Assembly (NCBI RefSeq): GCF_937890665.1
Contig: NZ_CALADU010000146.1
Span: 1 to 10,577 of the forward strand
From: an uncultured Subdoligranulum sp.
GTDB taxonomy: Bacteria > Bacillota_A > Clostridia > Oscillospirales > Ruminococcaceae
Length of the DNA: 10,577 nt
Direction: 5' to 3'
Shown: positions 8,201 through 10,577 of the stretch, piece by piece
Numbering within the stretch: position 1 is the stretch's first letter
Layout: each line of letters starts with the position of its first letter
Made by a program: the position numbers and the translations under genes
Notes under the pieces: model-generated
Database searches by the model: none
What the model saw: only the letters and a program-made list of their open reading frames with translations
What the model was told of the DNA's origin: nothing

Positions 8201-8551
8201 CGCCACCGGCAAACCGTAGCTGCCAATGTAGGAGCCTGTGGGGGCGTCCGGCATATCCTGATACAAAACCTCACCGTCAAAGATGTAAGGCTCGTTTTCT
8301 TCAGCAGGCTCGTCCGTGGTTGGTGCTGCGCTTTCCTCGGTAGCTGCTCCGGGGTCGGGGCTGCTGGCATCGGTCTGCCCGTTGTCTGTTTCAGACGGCT
8401 CGGTCTGCTGCTCCATCTGCACGGTTTCCTCGGTGGGCTGCGGTGTGGGTTCCTCCGCAAACGCTGCACCGGGCAGCATGGAGCAGAGCATTACCGCCGC
8501 CGCAAACAGCGCGGTAACGCGATGCTTCAATTTATAATGTGTTTCTTTCAT
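2252..8551 (-). CDS. Giant SpaA/Cna-B repeat surface adhesin with IPKTG wall anchor
   Basis: A 2099-residue cell-surface protein. Residues 1-32 are a Sec signal peptide (cleavage near AFA/EE), followed by a Glu/Thr/Pro-rich stretch to about 90. A probable thioester domain lies at about 273-437 (YCCTHG at 298-303, NQIRIW at 335-340, closing YIYNPGRAGWQ). An Ala-rich probable helix lies at about 558-603. Nine SpaA/Cna-B-type domains follow, recognised by an early Lys (K653, K853, K1095, K1291, K1430, K1600, K1724, K1843, K1930) and a late VET-APxGY-like Glu (E731, E956, E1233, E1368, E1552, E1681, E1773, E1891, E1978). These are the residues expected for Lys-Asn isopeptide bonds and their catalytic Glu. 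A Thr-Pro linker (2010-2050), the sorting motif IPKTG (2051-2055), a membrane segment (2060-2078), basic residues and an acidic tail end the protein. GAAAGGA at 8559-8565 is the ribosome binding site. No sortase gene is in the window. The ligand is unknown; adhesion to host or partner cells is inferred. Confidence 0.93.
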   Translation of the reverse strand: MKETHYKLKHRVTALFAAAVMLCSMLPGAAFAEEPTPQPTEETVQMEQQTEPSETDNGQTDASSPDPGAATEESAAPTTDEPAEENEPYIFDGEVLYQDMPDAPTGSYIGSYGLPVATGETKIGLGAWDADLEQTNYLSAEALDNDNLTLAAPLLEDTDYAIVPILAQVEYPADGSALDLILPDGVTLLDYYGAPAENAESLLHNEYSETSAAVLGVYVQADADFTAQLVYTAPDGSCLTKTLQVTIDRNATAEYPFPDSEIAAFAERPTPAVTSGKITKVAKVNGTWLIWFNGEPAYCCTHGANGQPAGCPTYTYVNTSTVNADQCIPGDHYGNQIRIWGGLNQLALSDADDLPAVFSADEGEEISLLDFCASIYDDVQMYIIENFPESTAAEIYLASADELLNGVETYASARGYYTYIYNPGRAGWQTVALIGPEIGEEEPEPEPVVQEYYASWEAPAQTASGSFDFSYGIRTDKIQLKTQEKVDGATIEIEPITKSGSIDGGSWSISPAGKQTVTTSGHTADDNYQKNGGDAGASWSLHYAVTKTSGTRNGQVGPFTTQEAADEAANSARDAAIAELQGEAQNAVNNAIAAAKAQLGSIQFRYEEITVPYGFGKYWGTNGSSQTISVPANTNNDYVMKNDEWSLQINLKKTDSETGSQIAADAQYEIYQWDVVTGKCQPAGGYNTYSVQRQGDGTYAVINSAAYAVNDAMRHTLYYTQRNQGKFILVETKAPAGYFGDWTDIDHPGTAGTPLGKRAYYIEITQNNNNSVLWLDNANYNADILTADKGGTKLVTSGGVETTVTISNVYKNPNRSYNTDNSGNAANEDSYTTTATDGVMKNDRTLGEISISKVDLDAAKYVENHGNATLDGAVYDLYAAEDITHPDGVTGVVDYSKIVDADGNPIWHTTIRDNGGQWVSDYLPVLKKDHLVASAKIEDGWLTFANLYLGKYYVVERSTGTVIPLREGALAVSGTYPTVDSRTKAATGQVTALASSGGQYTDWVYKNQFSTIAKGKALDGSWTYDAYSLSFANGYLCDEHNYYISPTYMDEGWYVEKTTFADDNTVYKANYHIHRDNAQTESQDQIAKGNVEISKIISSSGESNGQELEDAGFTFYLVSDLSKAAQFTQSQTGAYSLQSILDCYLDKNYNNDHPKWDFSDEGQAVAKTYEVNAAEIAAYNKTLTAAGDNKNGKGDGWQPTGTANEYRLAEIFSNDTGNIRVQGLPYGTYLVVETTVPKDLYQAEPYLVVIDRNSPMSAMATPKGSEIVGSDSYQKFTVLDEQIEVYLRITKIDEETGKPVLLPGTAFQIYYLDDDGNYRLENGAPKLVRMTDTVNGHLTKNVTTFYTNAEGILTLPEKLPLGKYRIVETPAPNGYYNAWAADASHYVDFTITTDRIYQATGDKNENGMDTLVIGEKYSNHETLGKLTIRKTGEVLTGWQSEPDGIDPWMTGEAENGNFTYETRPLAGAEYTITAAEDIYTQDRQLDNYGNRTLWYAKGDVVAVVTTGDGTADTAVFAPARTAATYDFLSVIHDGTLGEVSVTLPLGSYNIAETKPPYGYVGTDAAFDVTLAWDNQTQEIVAADTVEFHNEREKAKVGIYKTDLESGKYLAGAVFNLYTADDIYDADGGLVFAAGELVATSPETNADGTTYFDCDIPIRGEQYGSSIRKDATTNSGNYIVKELRAPLGYYVNEEPMEVTFTYDAQTVMVLDNTCSNKPTEIWVSKRDLTNDEELPGATLAIKDMDGNTVTTWVSTDEPHRVTRLHFGESYTLTEIRAADGYALADNITFRLIQKSDRDGNPLEECEVYYLTTKNILFWKWDDWKLLDDATVIMQDDITKVQISKKDLTTNEELPGAELTLTDEKSNEIDRWVSTDAPHHMERLPAGKYTLTEVTAPDGYAIAERVEFEVLPTGEVQTFEMFDDTIKVKISKVDITTNEELPGAELVIKDKDGTEIDRWISTNEPHYVEKMPAGDYTLTEITAPNGYKVAESIDFTVLPTGEMQTVVMKDAREDTPTPTPDNTPTPDHTPQPTPNTTPAPAAPTATPTPLLTIPKTGDNSPLGLLLAIAGISLAGLAVLVHKSARRKDIAPRDDDDEDTED
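2525..3046 (-). repeat. Two 261-bp tandem repeats encoding the last two Cna-B domains
   Basis: Copies at 2525-2785 and 2786-3046 each encode 87 residues with the shared frame ISK-D-TTNEELPGAEL ... DRW-ST--PH ... PAG-YTLTE-TAP-GY ... VLPTGE. The nucleotide match is strong in places; for example a run beginning AGTTCTGCGCCGGGAAG recurs exactly 261 bases apart at 2721 and 2982. A third, more diverged copy (3047-3400, residues 1718-1835) carries an extra segment of about 30 residues near its end. Recent duplication or recombination-driven change in copy number is likely. Confidence 0.9.
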
Positions 8552-8585
8552 TGTGAAATCCTTTCAAAACAGAGATTTTTTCACG

Positions 8586-8613
8586 AAAAAAAGCGCCTGC
8601 AAAATGCAGACGC
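8586..8613 (-). terminator. Intrinsic terminator between the DUF3849 gene and the adhesin gene
   Basis: On the minus strand, GCGTCTGCA and TGCAGGCGC form a nine-pair stem (one G-T) with a TTT loop, followed by seven T. It begins five bases after the stop of the DUF3848/3849 gene. Only about 20 bases separate the T-run from the ribosome binding site of the adhesin, so the adhesin must be transcribed by read-through or from a promoter further upstream that crosses this hairpin. Confidence 0.88.
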
Positions 8614-8618
8614 TGCGG

Positions 8619-9365
8619 TTATCTTTCGGGGGTATCCTGAGCGGGCTGGGCTTTGGCTCTTTCAAATTTTCGCACTTGGTTTACAAAACCGTCCAATAGG
8701 CAGGTACGCGCTTGTAGGTCAGCGTAGTAACAGGAACGATCAAATCCACGGCGATCCATATCTTTGATCGTGCGAATGGAATCTGCCCATTCTCTATTTG
8801 TGCGCGAAATGCGACCATCTCCATCACGGGTTTGAATGGCCGCTGCCAACACATATTTTGTGCGCTCCAAACCATATTCCGCCACTACCTGTTCAACAGC
8901 GCCAGCGCCCAGCCGCATACCATCAAAGCGCTGTGCAAGCGCTGCGTCAATCTCGTCCCGACACCTTTCATTCAAGTGGCAAGACGCATGGTACTGCTGC
9001 AATTCGCCGTGTTCGCGGGCATAAGTGACGGACTGTCGATATACTTTGGGTGGGTTCTGCTGCTGCTCCTTTTTCAGCAAGTCATCTGCACGGTCTTCCA
9101 CGCATTGAGCCACAATGCTCATATAATCGGTTTCCAGCTTGGAAAAATCCTTATACACATCCGCCAGCGGCGCGGGAGATTTCAGCAGCGCCCGCACCTG
9201 TGCAGGGGTGAGGTTCATTTCTTCCGTTGCCAGAATAATGTCCTCACGGACGCTGTACTCGTAGGCGTGGTGTAAAATTTCTTCTGGCGGCTGTGCGGTC
9301 AGCCATAGGCAATAGGCGCTCTGCTCCACCCGCATTTTTTCGCAGAGCTGCTCCTGCAGGGTCAT
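8619..9365 (-). CDS. DUF3848-DUF3849 domain protein
   Basis: A 248-residue, probably cytoplasmic protein with two domains seen together on gut Firmicute mobile elements. Residues 1 to about 98 (LCEKMRVEQSAYCLWLTAQPPEEILHHAYEYSVREDI...) match the DUF3848 pattern. A Gln/Pro linker follows. From about 108 on (VYRQSVTYAREHGELQQYHAS ... FDGMRL ... YGLERTKYVLAAAIQ ... DGRISRTNREWA) it matches DUF3849. No enzymatic motif, signal peptide or membrane segment is visible, and the function is unknown. The start is ATG 9365, with GAGGT before it. It overlaps the TGA of the upstream gene as ATGA, showing translational coupling. The longer frame upstream of 9365 has no comparable ribosome binding site. The gene ends five bases before a strong terminator. 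Confidence 0.85.
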   Translation of the reverse strand: MTLQEQLCEKMRVEQSAYCLWLTAQPPEEILHHAYEYSVREDIILATEEMNLTPAQVRALLKSPAPLADVYKDFSKLETDYMSIVAQCVEDRADDLLKKEQQQNPPKVYRQSVTYAREHGELQQYHASCHLNERCRDEIDAALAQRFDGMRLGAGAVEQVVAEYGLERTKYVLAAAIQTRDGDGRISRTNREWADSIRTIKDMDRRGFDRSCYYADLQARTCLLDGFVNQVRKFERAKAQPAQDTPER

Positions 9366-9775
9366 TCTTTTACCTCGCACACCAAAGAATTGGTTTCCAG
9401 CACATGACGCCAAAAATCGACCTGCCTGTCATAAGACATATTTTCATAGCAGACATCAATCAGCGTTGCATACAGCTTTTCCTCATCTTCAGGGGAAATG
9501 GCAAGAGAAATATTGTTTTGCGAACAATAGCACAGGTAATCAACAAGGTCGCCCATAGTATCTGCACCGCTGTTCTCCAACAATTCTTCCCACTCGTGCG
9601 GAAAATCGAGATCTTCCAGCACAATATCCACCGTGTCGTCACACATAGGAATGCTTACGGTTACTTCCTCTCCCGGATGCGGGCTGAAACAGTCCAAAAT
9701 AGGTAAACAGCCAGCGTGTCCGGCTGCATCTGCCAGCGTGTTTGCCAGCAGACTCATCATTTCATCGTGCGTCAT
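9362..9775 (-). CDS. Small acidic hypothetical protein, paralog of its upstream neighbour
   Basis: A 137-residue acidic protein that I do not recognise. It aligns with the next gene over its whole length: GADTMGDLVDYL at 70-81 sits at the same offset as GAETIGDVADYL in the neighbour. The C-terminal CYENMSYDRQVDFWRHVLETNSL corresponds to CYENMDMDGKMVFWEDMLENNSL. It has no signal peptide, membrane segment or catalytic motif. Start ATG 9775 is chosen because GGAGG precedes it at good spacing; the upstream extension to 9853 lacks homology to the paralog. It overlaps the DUF3848/3849 gene by four bases (ATGA), so their products are likely made together. Possible roles include protein partner or inhibitor, but nothing in the sequence decides this. 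Confidence 0.8.
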   Translation of the reverse strand: MTHDEMMSLLANTLADAAGHAGCLPILDCFSPHPGEEVTVSIPMCDDTVDIVLEDLDFPHEWEELLENSGADTMGDLVDYLCYCSQNNISLAISPEDEEKLYATLIDVCYENMSYDRQVDFWRHVLETNSLVCEVKE

Positions 9776-9849
9776 AAAATCCTCCGAAGCAGATAAGATT
9801 CCACAAAAATTACGACTGCATACTGAATAAATCACTTCGTGTATGCAAA

Positions 9850-10245
9850 TCATTCAACGTCTCTCCATTCCAAGGAGTTGTTTTCAAGCATATCTTCCCA
9901 AAATACCATCTTGCCGTCCATGTCCATATTTTCATAGCAGATTTTGAGCAATGCAGTAAAAAGAACATCATCAGCACTTGAATTTTCGGATTTGTTTTTG
10001 TTCAGATAATCGGCAACGTCTCCGATCGTTTCAGCACCAATTTTTTTCAGTAACGGTTCGCACTCCTCCGGCCAGATTTCGCTGCCAACCGGCATGATGC
10101 GCATAACAGCGTCAACAGGATACTCTATGCGAGTTTTATCCTCCTCGCACTGTGAGAAACCGTCTATAACACTAATACAGCCCTCATACCTTGCCTTTGT
10201 AAGCAGGGTCAACGCTAATTCTTCAATAAGTTCGTCATAAATCAT
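9850..10245 (-). CDS. Small acidic hypothetical protein, paralog of its downstream neighbour
   Basis: A 131-residue, strongly acidic protein of unknown function, collinear with the product of the next gene without large gaps until about residue 85. Shared features are a helical N-terminus with EL-LTLL, a GC-x-x-ID-FS segment at 22-31, GAETIGDVADYL at 70-81 and a CYENM ... FW--ML-NNSL end. The start is ATG 10245 with GGAGG at 10251-10255; an in-frame upstream ATG at 10275 would start inside the terminator of the toxin gene and is rejected. The gene lies 74 bases ahead of its paralog with no terminator between them, so the two form one transcription unit. The ribosome binding site sits five bases beyond the U-tract of the preceding terminator. 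Confidence 0.8.
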   Translation of the reverse strand: MIYDELIEELALTLLTKARYEGCISVIDGFSQCEEDKTRIEYPVDAVMRIMPVGSEIWPEECEPLLKKIGAETIGDVADYLNKNKSENSSADDVLFTALLKICYENMDMDGKMVFWEDMLENNSLEWRDVE

Positions 10246-10260
10246 GTTTTCCTCCAATAG

Positions 10261-10285
10261 AAAAAGCGCCCACAAAAGTGAGCGC
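10261..10285 (-). terminator. Intrinsic terminator after the toxin gene
   Basis: On the minus strand, GCGCTCAC and GTGGGCGC pair (one G-T) around a TTTT loop and are followed by five T. It lies 17 bases after the toxin stop and ends five bases before the Shine-Dalgarno of the next gene. Its layout resembles the terminator at 8586-8613: both have an AGCGCC outer stem and an A/T loop on the plus strand. Confidence 0.85.
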
Positions 10286-10302
10286 CCAGATAAAATATTC
10301 GG

Positions 10303-10577
10303 TTATGAGAACATCGGCAAACTTCCGTTTGCTGTATCCGTTTTCAGAATGGTGATCCAGTTGCTTTTGCCGTAGAGAAACCGCACGATATGCACGGTTT
10401 GCGTGGCATCGTCCACCGTATAGAACGCAAGGTAGTTCATAACGATGGTGAAGCGGATTCCCCACAATGAAAGCAGTTTGTCGGAAACGACTTCAAATTT
10501 GTGCGGGAATTCTGCCAGCGCACCGATTTTTTCGTCGGCCACATCCAACAGCTTGTCGGCGGCAGTTGGATTTTTCA
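10303..10577 (-). CDS. RelE/ParE-family type II toxin, N-terminus outside the window
   Basis: The reading frame is open to the window edge and enters as KNPTAADKLLDVADEKIGALAEFP, which is the typical helical region after the start of RelE/ParE toxins. It continues with FTIVMNYLAFYTVDDATQTVHIVRFLYGKSNWITIL, the beta-sheet and C-terminal pattern (Y--FY-VD---V-I-R-LYG) of ribosome-dependent mRNA nucleases or gyrase-directed ParE proteins. About 91 residues are inside the window, so only a short N-terminus is missing. The TTG at 10548 is an internal Leu codon, not the start. The antitoxin gene would be expected immediately upstream, beyond the right edge. A role in stabilising the element is inferred. 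Whether the target is ribosome or gyrase cannot be told from this fragment. Confidence 0.85.
   Translation of the reverse strand, partial: KNPTAADKLLDVADEKIGALAEFPHKFEVVSDKLLSLWGIRFTIVMNYLAFYTVDDATQTVHIVRFLYGKSNWITILKTDTANGSLPMFS

Noticed and set aside
8640..8700. A TTGGAC hexamer upstream of the adhesin that could be a -35 box
   Set aside because: There is no acceptable -10 hexamer at 16-18 bases, and any transcript from there would still have to cross the terminator at 8586-8613.
9817..9847. A 7-bp inverted repeat (TGCATAC / GTATGCA) with a 17-base spacer between the two paralog genes
   Set aside because: The arms are short, the spacer is long and no T-run follows on either strand. A weak regulatory site is possible but chance is as likely.
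1..10577. CRISPR array, tRNA, rRNA or insertion sequence
   Set aside because: I saw no regularly spaced short repeats, no tRNA-like cloverleaf ends and no transposase frame. The only tandem repeat is the protein-coding 261-bp unit.

Overview
The window looks like part of an integrative conjugative or mobilizable element from a gut Firmicute, probably Clostridia in the Oscillospiraceae/Lachnospiraceae range. This is inferred from gene content: a MobC/relaxase pair, a small resolvase-like protein, a PAPS-reductase-like protein, a DUF3848/DUF3849 protein and a giant SpaA/Cna-B surface protein. That combination is familiar from Tn1549-like elements of anaerobic gut Firmicutes. No integrase, sortase or type IV secretion gene lies inside the window, so the element type and borders cannot be set. 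Every supported gene is on the minus strand and is read from the right edge to the left edge.

Right part (10577 to 8619): the C-terminal end of a RelE/ParE-type toxin enters from outside and ends in a strong intrinsic terminator. Two small acidic proteins that are clear paralogs of each other follow. The second overlaps the start of a DUF3848-DUF3849 protein by an ATGA junction. Another strong terminator follows.

Middle (8551 to 2252): one gene fills 60% of the window. It encodes a 2099-residue secreted, wall-anchored adhesin or pilin-like protein. Its parts are a signal peptide, a probable divergent thioester domain, nine SpaA/Cna-B-type isopeptide domains (the last two are 261-bp tandem copies), a Thr-Pro linker, an IPKTG sorting signal and an unusually acidic tail. 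A third hairpin terminator follows.

Left part (2176 to 1): a PP-loop PAPS-reductase-like protein is followed 3 bp later by a stand-alone resolvase N-terminal domain that lacks the catalytic serine. Next comes a short non-coding stretch with three consecutive inverted repeats, which is the best oriT candidate. Then come mobC, which has an unusual start, and a relaxase whose frame is broken by one extra base exactly at the metal-binding histidine motif.

Together the genes suggest a transferable element that carries a surface adhesin as cargo beside its DNA-processing module. A notable architectural pattern is that intrinsic terminators sit directly against the ribosome binding sites of the next co-directional gene at three places. 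This suggests that expression depends on regulated read-through.
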